A stretch of DNA of 64,000 nt from Pseudorhodoferax soli (GCF_003337555.1 NZ_QPJK01000009.1:248001-312000), one strand, 5' to 3'. Counted from the first letter of the stretch, positions 7,885-17,814 are shown. Made by a program: numbers and translations. The notes: a model not told the origin generated them from the sequence alone.

Positions 7885-8898
7885 TCAGGCCGCTTCGGCT
7901 TGCGCCAGCCGCGCGAGGATGCGGCGCGTGGCCAGCGGGGCCTGGTCCACGGCGATGTCGAACATCGGCGCGTCCGGGCCGTCGGTGCAGGCGTTGCGCC
8001 ACTGGTCTTCCATGAGCACCTTGTCCTCGTTCAGCGTGACGGCGAAGGCATCGGCCAGCTGCTCGGTGATGGCCGCGTCGTCCTGCCCGAAGTCGCGGTA
8101 CATGGTGGAGAACTTGAAGTGCGAGCCACGGGTTTGCGGCGTGCAGGGGCCGACCACGCGGATGCGGCGCACCAGGGCCGGGTCGGTGTTGCCGACCGGC
8201 TCGGAGGTGATGTCCAGCCGGATGTTGGCGCCGGGCCAGAAGTGGATGGTCTGGGTCCGCTTGACCTGCTCCCAGCCGAACAGGCGGCGGAACACCGGCG
8301 GCGCGTCGATGCGCTCCCAGGCGCGCCGCACCACCACCGTGTCGCCTTGCACGGTGGTCTCGGGCCGGGTCTCGGCCACCAGCGGCGTGCCCACGGTCTG
8401 GCGGTGCACGTAGGACACGTGCGAGAGGTCCAGCACGTTCTCCAGGTTGTAGGTGTAGGGCGCGGCCACGTGCATGGCGTCCGAGCGGCGGCCCACGTAG
8501 ACAGGGTCGCTGCAGATCTCTGCGTAGTCGGGCACCAGGGCCGCGTCGGCCAGCGCCTGGTCGCCCATCCAGATCCACAGGAAGCCGTCGCGCTCGACCA
8601 GCGCAAAGGCGCGCACGCAGGCCTTCGGCGGGATGCGCTCCTGGTTCGGGATGCGCACGCAGGCGCCGCTCCCGTCGAACTCCAGGCCGTGGTAGCCGCA
8701 CTGCACGCGGTCGCCGACCAGGCGGCCCAGGTGCAGCGCCACGCGGCGGTGGCTGCAGCGGTCTTCGATGGCGGCGGCGCTGCCATCCTGGCGCCGGAAC
8801 AGCAGCACCGGCGTGTCGAGCAGGGTGCGCTGGAACAGCGCACCGGGCAGCAGTTCGTGCGCCATGGCGGCCACGTACCAGCAGTTGCGGGGAATCAT
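7885..8898 (-). CDS. Rieske non-heme iron oxygenase, VanA-like
   Basis: The oxygenase subunit of a two-component aromatic oxygenase, 337 residues. The Rieske cluster ligands are C48-x-H50 (RCSHR) and C67-x2-H70 (CGYHG). The mononuclear iron site appears as D157, H160 and H165 within NVLDLSHVSYVH. Size and motifs fit vanillate O-demethylase and related phenoxy or phthalate-type oxygenases. ATG 8898 follows AGGAG. It is the first gene of an oxygenase - Bug - reductase operon and is transcribed away from an IclR regulator. The substrate class (a methoxylated or substituted aromatic acid) is inferred from the family. Confidence 0.9.
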   Translation of the reverse strand: MIPRNCWYVAAMAHELLPGALFQRTLLDTPVLLFRRQDGSAAAIEDRCSHRRVALHLGRLVGDRVQCGYHGLEFDGSGACVRIPNQERIPPKACVRAFALVERDGFLWIWMGDQALADAALVPDYAEICSDPVYVGRRSDAMHVAAPYTYNLENVLDLSHVSYVHRQTVGTPLVAETRPETTVQGDTVVVRRAWERIDAPPVFRRLFGWEQVKRTQTIHFWPGANIRLDITSEPVGNTDPALVRRIRVVGPCTPQTRGSHFKFSTMYRDFGQDDAAITEQLADAFAVTLNEDKVLMEDQWRNACTDGPDAPMFDIAVDQAPLATRRILARLAQAEAA

Positions 8899-8951
8899 CG
8901 GGCGTCTCCTTCGTGGGGCCCAGGAACTGTAGGATTCGCTGCCGCTGGAGT

Positions 8952-8969
8952 GCTTCACATCTGTGAAGC
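8952..8969. promoter_or_regulatory. Perfect 18-base palindrome between the oxygenase and IclR genes (operator candidate)
   Basis: GCTTCACATCTGTGAAGC has two perfect 8-base arms around TC. It lies in the 111-base gap between the oxygenase start (8898) and the IclR start (9010), about 53 bases from the former and 40 from the latter. IclR proteins bind short palindromes in such divergent regions, so this is the obvious operator. Binding is inferred. Confidence 0.6.
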
Positions 8970-9009
8970 CTGGATCCGGGTTCACCCGCACGCACGGACA
9001 CTGCCCGCC

Positions 9010-9759
9010 ATGGACGAGAAGACGCCTTCCACGATCAAGTCGGCCCGCCGCGTGCTGGAGGTGCTGGAGCTGTTCGCCGAACGCCGCGGGCCGGCCACCG
9101 TGTCGGCCGTGGCCGAGGCGCTGGACTATCCGCTGTCCAGCACCTCGGTGCTGCTGCGCAGCCTGGAGCGGCTGGGCTACCTGCAGCAGGACACGGCCAC
9201 GCGCGAGTTCCGCCCCACCCTGCGCGTGATGCTGCTGGGCACCTGGATGCACGACGACCTGTTCGGCCAGGGCAGCCTGCTGTCCAGCATGAACACGCTG
9301 CGCCTGCGCACGGGGCAGACCGTGATGGTCGGGCTGCGCCAGGGCGTGCACGTGCGCTTCATCCTGTCGCTGCCCAGCCTGCGTGCCAACGGGCTCAAGT
9401 TCCCGGTCGGCGTGATGCGGCCGGTGTGCCAGTCCTCGGTCGGCAAGATGCTGCTGACGCGCGAGACCGACCGCGACGTGCAGCGCATCGCGCGCGCCGC
9501 CAACGCGCAGGCCGAGCCTGAACAGCGGGTGGACGTGGCGGCGCTGCTGGACGAAGTGCGGCGCAGCCGCCTGCAGGGCTGGGCCGAGACGCGCGACTAT
9601 CCGCGCACCGGCTTCGCGACGCTGGCGGTGCTGCTGCCCGACCTGCCAGGCCAGGCGCCGATGGCGGTCACTCTCGGGATGCGGCTGGAGACCCTGCAGG
9701 CACGTGCCGACACCTTGCGCCAGGCGTTGCAGGAGTCGGCCCGGCGCCTCGTGTCCTGA
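9010..9759 (+). CDS. IclR-family transcriptional regulator
   Basis: A regulator of 249 residues with an N-terminal winged helix (KSARRVLEVLELFAERRGPATVSAVAEAL, then the recognition segment SSTSVLLRSLERLGYL). A C-terminal effector domain follows, with QTVMVGLRQGVHVRFI and SVGKMLLTR. It is divergent from the Rieske oxygenase operon across a perfect palindrome, so it most likely controls that operon in response to the aromatic substrate and probably itself. Whether it activates or represses is not visible. Confidence 0.9.
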   Translation: MDEKTPSTIKSARRVLEVLELFAERRGPATVSAVAEALDYPLSSTSVLLRSLERLGYLQQDTATREFRPTLRVMLLGTWMHDDLFGQGSLLSSMNTLRLRTGQTVMVGLRQGVHVRFILSLPSLRANGLKFPVGVMRPVCQSSVGKMLLTRETDRDVQRIARAANAQAEPEQRVDVAALLDEVRRSRLQGWAETRDYPRTGFATLAVLLPDLPGQAPMAVTLGMRLETLQARADTLRQALQESARRLVS

Positions 9760-9838
9760 ACGCCACAGCCCTTGAAATGCGGCCGAGCGCCATCACCTCG
9801 TTTGGTCTAAAGTCGCGCCTTCCTTTTCGGAGACTCCG

Positions 9839-9880
9839 ATGTACCAAATCGCCCGCACCCTCGCATCCACCCACCCCTGA
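9839..9880 (+). CDS. Candidate 13-residue leader peptide upstream of fusA
   Basis: A short frame from ATG 9839 to TGA 9880 encodes MYQIARTLASTHP. GGAG at 9829-9832 lies six bases upstream, a better ribosome-binding site than the one in front of fusA. The stop codon forms part of a stable hairpin (9879-9898), and a second hairpin precedes fusA. This is the arrangement of a translation-sensing leader. The peptide has no recognised family; expression is inferred only from the start context and position. Confidence 0.45.
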   Translation: MYQIARTLASTHP

Positions 9881-9947
9881 GCCGTGCGCGCGCGGCTCGC
9901 CCTTGTGTTCAGGGCCGGCCGCTTTCTTTTTCATGCGGGCCGGCTCT
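9879..9947 (+). promoter_or_regulatory. Two hairpins in the fusA leader
   Basis: Hairpin 1 has GAGCCG (9879-9884) pairing with CGGCTC (9893-9898), extendable by a wobble and a GC pair, and it begins inside the leader stop codon. Hairpin 2 has AGGGCCGGCC plus GC (9911-9922) pairing with 9935-9947 through one bulged G around a 12-base pyrimidine-rich loop. Neither is followed by a long T-run, so intrinsic termination is not obvious. Hairpin 2 ends 19 bases before the fusA ATG and may affect ribosome access. Confidence 0.45.
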
Positions 9948-9966
9948 CCAGCAGTGAGCTTTCACC

Positions 9967-12075
<2,109 letters not shown>

Positions 12076-12100
12076 TGGTCTGAGCGGGTTGCGACCCTGC

Positions 12101-12137
12101 GCCGGCCGGGGGCATCGCGCCCCCGGCCGGCGTTTTT
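12101..12137 (+). terminator. Rho-independent terminator after fusA
   Basis: A perfect 13-base stem, GCCGGCCGGGGGC (12101-12113) with its complement at 12119-12131, encloses a 5-base loop and is followed by GTTTTT. It ends the fusA transcript 26 bases after the stop codon. Confidence 0.92.
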
Positions 12138-12145
12138 CATTTCAC

Positions 12146-12162
12146 GCAACTCATAATGTTGC
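12146..12162. promoter_or_regulatory. Inverted repeat over a -10-like sequence directly before the Rrf2 gene
   Basis: GCAAC (12146-12150) and GTTGC (12158-12162) flank TCATAAT, whose CATAAT resembles a -10 box. The ATG of the Rrf2 gene follows immediately, with no room for a ribosome-binding site. This suggests a leaderless transcript whose promoter is covered by the regulator's own operator. Confidence 0.4.
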
Positions 12163-12636
12163 ATGAACAAAGACAGCCGATTGTCGGGCGTGCTGCACGC
12201 GCTGCTGCACATGGCCGAGATGCCAGGGCCGGCCACCTCGGAAACGCTGGCGCGCGCCATGTCCACCAACCCGGTGGTGGTGCGCCGCCTGATGGCCGGC
12301 CTGCGCGAGGCCGGCTTCGTCGCCTCGGCCAAGGGCCATGGCGGCGGCTGGGTGCTGAGCTGCCCCCTGGAGCGCATCACGCTGCGCGACATCCACGAGG
12401 CCGTGGGCGCGCCTGCGCTGCTGGCCGTGGGCCACCGCAGCGACAACCCCGAATGCCTGGTGGAACAGGCCGTGAACACCGCCTTGCAGGGTGCCTACCA
12501 GCAGGCCGAGGCGCTGCTGCTGGCGCGCCTGGGCGAGGTCACGCTGGCCGAGCTCTCGGCCGATTTCCACCGCCGCATGCTGGCCAGCGGCCGCCAGCCG
12601 CAGCATTTTTCAGAGGAGATCGGACATGGACATTGA
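12163..12636 (+). CDS. Rrf2-family transcriptional regulator
   Basis: A winged-helix regulator of 157 residues. The N-terminal pattern (SRLSGVLHALLHMAE, TSETLARAMSTNPVVVRRLMAGLREAGFV, GHGGGWVL) is that of the Rrf2 family. It lacks the three-cysteine iron-sulfur cluster motif of IscR; only one Cys in the effector region (NPECLVEQAV) and one in SCPLE are visible. It overlaps the following flavoprotein gene by 11 bases, so the two are translated together. The Rrf2-plus-flavoprotein pair suggests redox or thiol-stress sensing, with autoregulation likely through the inverted repeat at 12146-12162. Confidence 0.88.
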   Translation: MNKDSRLSGVLHALLHMAEMPGPATSETLARAMSTNPVVVRRLMAGLREAGFVASAKGHGGGWVLSCPLERITLRDIHEAVGAPALLAVGHRSDNPECLVEQAVNTALQGAYQQAEALLLARLGEVTLAELSADFHRRMLASGRQPQHFSEEIGHGH

Positions 12637-13513
12637 CGCACTCGTCGTCGGCGGCAGCTTCGCCGGCATCTCGGCCGCCCTGCAACTCGCACGGGCGCGC
12701 CGCCAGGTTTGCGTGGTCGATGCGGGCGCGCCACGCAACCGCTTCGCGCAGGCCTCGCACGGCTTCTTCGGCCACGACGGCCGCGCGCCCCTGGCCCTCA
12801 TGGCACAGGCGCGCGAGCAGCTGCTGGCCTACCCGACGGTGCGTTTCGTGGCGGCCCAGGCCACCCAGGCCGCACCGCAGGGCGAGGGCTTCGCGCTGAC
12901 GCTGGACAACGGCGAGCGGCTCGTGGGCCGGCGGCTGCTGCTGGCCACGGGCGTGCGCGACCTGCTGCCCGATCTGCCCGGCCTGGCCGAGCGCTGGGGC
13001 CAGAGCGTCGCCCACTGCCCGTACTGCCACGGCTACGAGTTCGACCGCCAGCCGCTGGGCGTGCTTTACCGCATGCCGCTGTCGCTGCACCAGGCGCAGC
13101 TGATCGCCGAGTGGGGGCCGACCACGCTGTTCCTGGACGGCCATCCCATCACCGATGACGAGCGCGCCCACATGGCAGCGCTGGGCGTCGCGGTCGAGCC
13201 CGGCCCCGTGCTGGCGCTGGAAGGCGAGGGCACGGCGCTGGCCGGTGTGCGGCTGGCCGACCGTGTGGTGCCGCTGCGCGGCCTGTTCCTCGCGCCCAGC
13301 GTGGCCATGGCCAGTCCGCTGGCCGAGCAGCTGGGCTGCGCCTTCGATGCCTCGCCGGCCGGCCCCTACATCCGCGCCGAGATGGGGCAGACCTCGGTGC
13401 CGGGCGTGTTCGCCGCCGGCGACGCGGCCATGGCCTGGAGCAATGCCGCGCAGGCCGTGGCCGCCGGCACGCTGGCCGGGGCCGCGATGCACCGCGCGAT
13501 GGTCTTCGGCTGA
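12626..13513 (+). CDS. Thioredoxin-reductase-like NAD(P)/FAD flavoprotein
   Basis: A soluble FAD-dependent oxidoreductase of 295 residues. An FAD-binding segment VVGGSFAGISAALQLARA starts the protein. C-P-Y-C (HCPYCHGYE) lies in the position of the thioredoxin-reductase redox disulfide, and the C-terminal FAD motif is GVFAAGDAA. The NADPH domain looks shortened compared with a typical TrxB of about 315 residues. GAGGAG precedes ATG 12626, which lies inside the Rrf2 gene. It probably reduces a disulfide or quinone-type substrate under control of the Rrf2 partner; the electron acceptor is unknown. Confidence 0.85.
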   Translation: MDIDALVVGGSFAGISAALQLARARRQVCVVDAGAPRNRFAQASHGFFGHDGRAPLALMAQAREQLLAYPTVRFVAAQATQAAPQGEGFALTLDNGERLVGRRLLLATGVRDLLPDLPGLAERWGQSVAHCPYCHGYEFDRQPLGVLYRMPLSLHQAQLIAEWGPTTLFLDGHPITDDERAHMAALGVAVEPGPVLALEGEGTALAGVRLADRVVPLRGLFLAPSVAMASPLAEQLGCAFDASPAGPYIRAEMGQTSVPGVFAAGDAAMAWSNAAQAVAAGTLAGAAMHRAMVFG

Positions 13514-13531
13514 CCCCGCACAATCTGCGGC

Positions 13532-14986
13532 ATGCACCGGATGCCGCGTTCCTGGAAGTGGTGGCTGGCCTGGGCCCTGCTCAGCCTGGCCGGCGGGCTG
13601 CTGCTCGCCCGGCAGGCCTTGCAGCGCGAAGAGGCCGCGTTCGAGACCGATGCGCGCATCGCCCACCGGCTGCTGAGCCAGCGGGTGGTGGCGCACGATG
13701 CGGTGCTGGCCATGCTCACGCTGCTGCAACCTGGCGATGCGGCGCTCGCGCGGCTGCCTTCGGTGTATTCGCAGATCCTCACGATCCGGCGCAGCGACGC
13801 GCCGGCGCCCTGGCCGGATGCCGCACTGCGCGAGGCCGAGGCGCGCTCGCGCACGGCGCGCCAGCCGGTCCTGGCCGACCTGGATGCGGCGCAAGGCCGC
13901 TACCGGCTCGTGCAGGCGGCCCTGCCGGCGTCCTATGCCCTGCAGATCGACGTGGCCAGCATGGTGCCCTGGGACGAATGGCCGATGGCGCGCGACAGCA
14001 GCCCCGTGGCCGTGGCACTGGTGCTGGGCGACCAGCGCCTGCCGGTGCAAGCCGGGCATGCTGTCGCGCATGGCTGGTCCTACGCCTTCAGCAAGCCGCT
14101 GGCCGCGCCCAGCCAGCCCTTCGCGCTGGTGGCCACGCGCACCGTGGGCTGGTCCGAACTGCCCTGGGGCCGCATGCTGGCGCTCTCGACGGCGGTGGCC
14201 GCGGCGCTGGCCGCGGCACGCTGGCTGCGCCAGCAATCGGCTGCGCGGCGCCGCGCCGAGGCGCTGCTGCGCCTGGGCCAGGTCGGCCGCCTCAACGCGA
14301 TGGGCGAGCTTGCAGCCGGCATGGCGCACGAGCTGAACCAGCCGCTCACGGCGCTGCTGGCCAACACCCAGGCCGCGCGCCGGCTGGTGGCCGAGGACCC
14401 GCCCGAGATCGACACCGCCCGCGCGGCGATGGACCAGGCCGTCGCGCAGGCGCGGCGTGCGACCGAGGTGGTGGGCCGGCTGCGGCGCGCGGTCGAGCGG
14501 CCCGAGCTCGGCGCGGCCTTGCAGGCGGTCGACCTGCCGGCCGCCGTGCGCCGTGCGCTGGACCTGCTGGAGCCCGAACTGCAACGCCGCGCCGTGGTGC
14601 TGCAACTGGACGGCGCGGCCGCTGGCCTGCAGGTGCGCGCCGACCCGGTGGCGCTGGAGCAGATCGTCCACAACCTGCTGCTCAATGCCCTGCAGGCGCT
14701 GGAGCAGGTGCCGCAGGGCGAGCGGCGGCTTGCGCTGCTGCTTTCGCGCGAGCAGGCCGAGGGCGTGCTGGCCGTGCAGGACAGTGGGCCGGGCCTGGCA
14801 CCCGAGCTGCTGCCCCATGTGTTCGAGCCCTTCTTCAGCACGCGCCAGGGCGGGCTGGGCCTGGGCCTTTCCTTGTGCGAAAGCCTGGCCCAGGGCATGG
14901 GCGGCAGCCTCAGCGCGGCCAACGCGCGGCTGCGCGGCGGCGTGTTCCGGCTGCGCCTGCCACTGGCCAACGGAGCGTCTCCATGA
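13532..14986 (+). CDS. DctB-like sensor histidine kinase
   Basis: A membrane kinase of 484 residues. One transmembrane helix is near residues 10-30 (WWLAWALLSLAGGLLLA). A periplasmic sensor region of about 190 residues follows, then a second helix (MLALSTAVAAALAAARWL), HisKA with H266 (AAGMAHELNQPLTALLANTQ) and HATPase with NLLLNALQAL, DSGPGLAP and GGLGLGLSL. The HELNQP motif is typical of the DctB/FixL branch. The stop overlaps the start of a FixJ-type regulator as ATGA. No ribosome-binding site is evident; CACAAT (13519-13524) lies eight bases before the ATG. Confidence 0.9.
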   Translation: MHRMPRSWKWWLAWALLSLAGGLLLARQALQREEAAFETDARIAHRLLSQRVVAHDAVLAMLTLLQPGDAALARLPSVYSQILTIRRSDAPAPWPDAALREAEARSRTARQPVLADLDAAQGRYRLVQAALPASYALQIDVASMVPWDEWPMARDSSPVAVALVLGDQRLPVQAGHAVAHGWSYAFSKPLAAPSQPFALVATRTVGWSELPWGRMLALSTAVAAALAAARWLRQQSAARRRAEALLRLGQVGRLNAMGELAAGMAHELNQPLTALLANTQAARRLVAEDPPEIDTARAAMDQAVAQARRATEVVGRLRRAVERPELGAALQAVDLPAAVRRALDLLEPELQRRAVVLQLDGAAAGLQVRADPVALEQIVHNLLLNALQALEQVPQGERRLALLLSREQAEGVLAVQDSGPGLAPELLPHVFEPFFSTRQGGLGLGLSLCESLAQGMGGSLSAANARLRGGVFRLRLPLANGASP

Positions 14987-15606
14987 CCAGCACGCCGCTG
15001 GTGCACCTGATCGACGACGACGCGGCCGTGCGCGAGGCCTTGTCGCTGCTGATCGCCACCATCGGCCTGCGCGTGCAGGCCTGGGCCGACCCCGAGGATT
15101 TCCTCGCGCACTTCGAACGCGCAGCCATCGGCGCCATCGTGCTGGACATGCGCATGCCGGGCACCAGCGGCCTGGCGGTGTTGCAGCGCCTGGTTGCCGA
15201 GGGCGTGGACCAGCCCGTCATCATGCTGACCGGCCACGGCACGGTGGAACTGTGCCGGCGCGCGTTCAAGTCCGGCGCGGCCGAGTTCCTCGAGAAGCCC
15301 GTCGACGAGGACCTGCTGATCGAGGCCTTGCAGAACGCCGTGCGCCAGCATGTGCGCTCGCGCGAGCGCGTGCAGGCCGACCGCGCGGCGCGCGAGCGCT
15401 ACGGCCAGCTGTCGCCGCGCGAGCGCGAGGTGCTGGGCCTGATCGTCGAAGGGCTCACGAACAAGGAGATCGGCCGCGCGCTCGCCCTGTCGCCGCGCAC
15501 GGTGGAGACGCACCGCGCGCACCTGTTCGACAAGCTCGAGGCCGAGTCGCTGGCGCAGCTGATCCGGCGCTATGCGGCGCTGGTGGACGGCGAGGCGGCT
15601 GCGTAG
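14983..15606 (+). CDS. FixJ/NarL-type response regulator
   Basis: A regulator of 207 residues and partner of the preceding kinase. The receiver has D11-D13, phospho-acceptor D55 (IVLDMRMPG) and K105 (FLEKPVDE). The LuxR-type helix-turn-helix reads LSPREREVLGLIVEGLTNKEIG, then SPRTVETHRAHLFDKL. Translation is coupled to the kinase by a 4-base overlap. CGTAG-type inverted repeats begin at its stop codon and run into the promoter of the next operon, making the secreted GlcG-like gene its likely target. Confidence 0.92.
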   Translation: MTSTPLVHLIDDDAAVREALSLLIATIGLRVQAWADPEDFLAHFERAAIGAIVLDMRMPGTSGLAVLQRLVAEGVDQPVIMLTGHGTVELCRRAFKSGAAEFLEKPVDEDLLIEALQNAVRQHVRSRERVQADRAARERYGQLSPREREVLGLIVEGLTNKEIGRALALSPRTVETHRAHLFDKLEAESLAQLIRRYAALVDGEAAA

Positions 15607-15628
15607 TTCTACGGAGGTGCGCGCGTAG
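15602..15628. promoter_or_regulatory. CGTAG inverted-repeat cluster (binding-site candidate of the FixJ-type regulator)
   Basis: CGTAG-TT-CTACG (15602-15613) is a perfect 12-base palindrome. A third half-site CGTAG lies at 15624-15628, spaced ten bases on, and CTACAG occurs at 15660-15665. They lie 30-95 bases upstream of the GlcG-like gene, where an activator would bind. The first half-site includes the regulator's TAG stop codon. Confidence 0.45.
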
Positions 15629-15695
15629 CCGTCCGCATGGCGGCGCGGCGGCGCCGTTCCTACAGTGGCGGCTCCTTCTTCGGAGACCCTTCCCC

Positions 15696-16181
15696 ATGAG
15701 AATTCTTGTCGCCGCCAGCCTGCTGGCCCTCGCCTCGCAGGCCAGCTTCGCCCAGGCCGTGCGCACCGAACGCAACATCTCGCTGGACCTGGCCAACCAG
15801 GTCGCCGCCGCGGCTGTGGCCGCCTGCGCCGCCAATGGCTACGCCGTGGCCGCCACGGTGGTCGACCACGCCGGCGGCGTGCGTGCCGTGCAGCGTGCCG
15901 ACAACGCCGGCCCGCACACGCTGGCCTCCAGCGAGCGCAAGGCCTGGACCTCGGCTTCGGCCAAGAGCCCGACCCAGGCCATGATGGAAGGCGCGCAGAA
16001 GAACCCGGGCGCGGCCAACCTGGTGCACCTGCCCGGCTTCCTGCTGCTGGGCGGTGGCGTGCCGATCAAGGTCGGCAACGAGACCGTCGGCGCGGTCGGC
16101 GTCGGTGGCGCCCCGGGCGGGCACCTGGACGAGCAATGCGCCGTGGCCGCCATCGCCAAGGTGCAGGACCTGCTCAAGTGA
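15696..16181 (+). CDS. Secreted GlcG/HbpS-family (heme-binding-like) protein
   Basis: A small exported protein of 161 residues. A signal peptide (residues 1-19, cleavage after ASFAQ) precedes a GlcG/HbpS domain, recognised by LDLANQVAAAAVAACAANGY, VVDHAGGVRAVQRAD and the C-terminal GGVPIKVGNETVGAVGVGG. Family members bind heme or act as accessory sensors, and they often lie next to two-component systems, as here. ATG 15696 follows GGAGA. It overlaps the ankyrin gene as GTGA. Whether it binds heme or modulates the kinase periplasmic domain is inference. Confidence 0.85.
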   Translation: MRILVAASLLALASQASFAQAVRTERNISLDLANQVAAAAVAACAANGYAVAATVVDHAGGVRAVQRADNAGPHTLASSERKAWTSASAKSPTQAMMEGAQKNPGAANLVHLPGFLLLGGGVPIKVGNETVGAVGVGGAPGGHLDEQCAVAAIAKVQDLLK

Positions 16182-16852
16182 AGACCGCCTGGCTGGCCGC
16201 CTGCGCGCTGGCCTGGGCGACCGGCGCCCTGGCGCAGACCGCACCGGCTGCGGCCGAGGCGGCGCGCTACACGGGCGTGCTGGCGGCCGCCCAGCGCGGC
16301 GACCTGGCTGCGCTGGACAGGCTGGCGCCGGTCGATCTGCGAGTGCGCGACGGCCAGGGCCGCACGGCCTTGCACGTCGCCACCTTCGCACGCCAGCACG
16401 CGGCGATCCGACGCCTGGCTGACGCCGGGGCCGAGCTCGGCGCGCTGGAGAACGACCGCTACGACGCCGTCACCATCGCCGCCGTGGCCGACGACGAGGA
16501 GACGCTGCGCCTGCTGCTGTCATTGGGCGCCAGCGCCAGGCGCATCACGAGCCGCTACGACGGCACGGCATTGATCGCGGCCGCCCACCTGGGCCATGCC
16601 GGCGTGGTGCGCCAGCTCATCGCGGCGGGCGCGCCGCTCGACCACGTCAACAACCTGCACTGGACGGCCGCGATCGAGGCCGTGGTGCTCGGCGATGGTG
16701 GGCCGCGCCACCAGGACACGCTGGCCGCCTTGATCGCGGCCGGTGCAAACCTGCAGCTGGCCGACCGCCAAGGCCTCACGCCGCTCGCGCTGGCCCGGGC
16801 GCGCGGCCACGCGGCCATGGCGGCGATGCTGGAGCGCGCCGGCGCGCGTTGA
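16178..16852 (+). CDS. Exported ankyrin-repeat protein
   Basis: A protein of 224 residues starting at GTG 16178, which overlaps the previous stop. A signal peptide (residues 1-19, ATGALAQ) precedes four to five ankyrin repeats, recognisable by GRTALHVATFARQHAAIRRLADAGA, DGTALIAAAHLGHAGVVRQLIAAGA and GLTPLALARARGHAAMAAMLERAG. Periplasmic ankyrin proteins next to oxidative-stress genes are known (the AnkB type). Here the partner is the GlcG-like protein made from the same transcript, and a protein-protein contact with it is plausible. Confidence 0.87.
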   Translation: MKTAWLAACALAWATGALAQTAPAAAEAARYTGVLAAAQRGDLAALDRLAPVDLRVRDGQGRTALHVATFARQHAAIRRLADAGAELGALENDRYDAVTIAAVADDEETLRLLLSLGASARRITSRYDGTALIAAAHLGHAGVVRQLIAAGAPLDHVNNLHWTAAIEAVVLGDGGPRHQDTLAALIAAGANLQLADRQGLTPLALARARGHAAMAAMLERAGAR

Positions 16853-16868
16853 GCACGGTCCAGTGCCG

Positions 16869-17814
16869 TCAGGGCACGGCCCTGCGCAGCAGGGCGCCGA
16901 GCCCGCCGTCGTGGCGGAATCCCAGCGCCTCGGCCTGCGGTGCATGCAGCACGGGAAAGCGGCCGAAGTGCTGCTCGGTCAGTGCGTGCGGGTGGTAGTC
17001 GATGCGGCAGGAGGCCTCGCCGCGCCGCTGCGCGATGGCCTGGACGACTTCGCCGACCGTGGCCGTCAACGCCGGCAGCTGGACCACGCGCTGCGGCGCC
17101 AGCTGCGCCTGCGGGATGGCCGCGGCATGCAGCAGGTTGTCGATGCAGCACGGCAGGCTCATCCACCAGGCACGCGCGCCGGGGCCGACGGGGCAGGCAT
17201 ACGCCTCGCCCGCGCACAGCCGGTGCAGCAGATCGCTCATGAAGGCCGAGCCGTGGCCGGTCGGTGACGGCGGCCGGGCCACGATGCCGGGCAGGCGCAG
17301 GGACAGGCCGTCGATCCCGCCGCGCCGGCTGAGGTCGGCGAGCAGGATCCCGGCCATGCGTTTGTGCGCGCCATAGCTCAGCAGGGGCCGCGCGGGCTGG
17401 TCCTCGTGCATGGCCTCCTCGAAGGGCAGCGCGCCGTACACGGCGATCGAGCTGGCGAACACGACGCGCGCCGGCGGACCGGGCAGCGCCGCCAGCGCTT
17501 GCCACAGCGCGGCGGTGGCCAGCAGGTTCACGGCCAGGCCACCCGTCGGGCTGGGTTTCCGCCCGGCTTCCTGGCAGGCTGGCGAGATGGAAGACGCCGT
17601 CCGGCGGCTGCGCCAGCGCGTGCTGCAGCGTGGCGGGGGCCGCGAAGTCGCCGGACACCGCGCGCACGCGGGGGTCCCGCAGCCATGGCAGCGCGTTCTC
17701 GTCGAGCCGCTGGTCCACGGCGACCAGCTGTTCGAGCTGCGCCTGTTGCAGCAGGCGCTGCACGAGGCCCTGGCCGACGAAGCCGCCGGCCCCCGTGACC
17801 AGCACGCGCTTCAT
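16869..17814 (-). pseudogene. NAD-dependent epimerase/dehydratase (DenD-like), frameshifted
   Basis: The N-terminal part begins at ATG 17814 (MKRVLVTGAGGFVGQGLVQR) with the Rossmann GxxGxxG and reaches FHLASLPGSRAETQP. The rest continues in another frame as GLAVNLLATAALWQAL with the catalytic Y-x3-K (YGAHK) through to 16869. The frame changes near 17540-17550; removing one base there would give the smooth reading ETQPTGGLAVNLLAT. The family resembles D-erythronate dehydrogenase-type sugar-acid enzymes. It is the last gene of the Bug-SDR-FAH operon. It is either a recent inactivation or a sequencing indel; both halves look otherwise intact. Confidence 0.75.

Noticed and set aside
9772-9811. 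TTGAAA and TCTAAA as a promoter for the fusA leader
   Set aside because: The two hexamers are 28 bases apart, far from the 16-18 bases needed, so they do not form a standard promoter.
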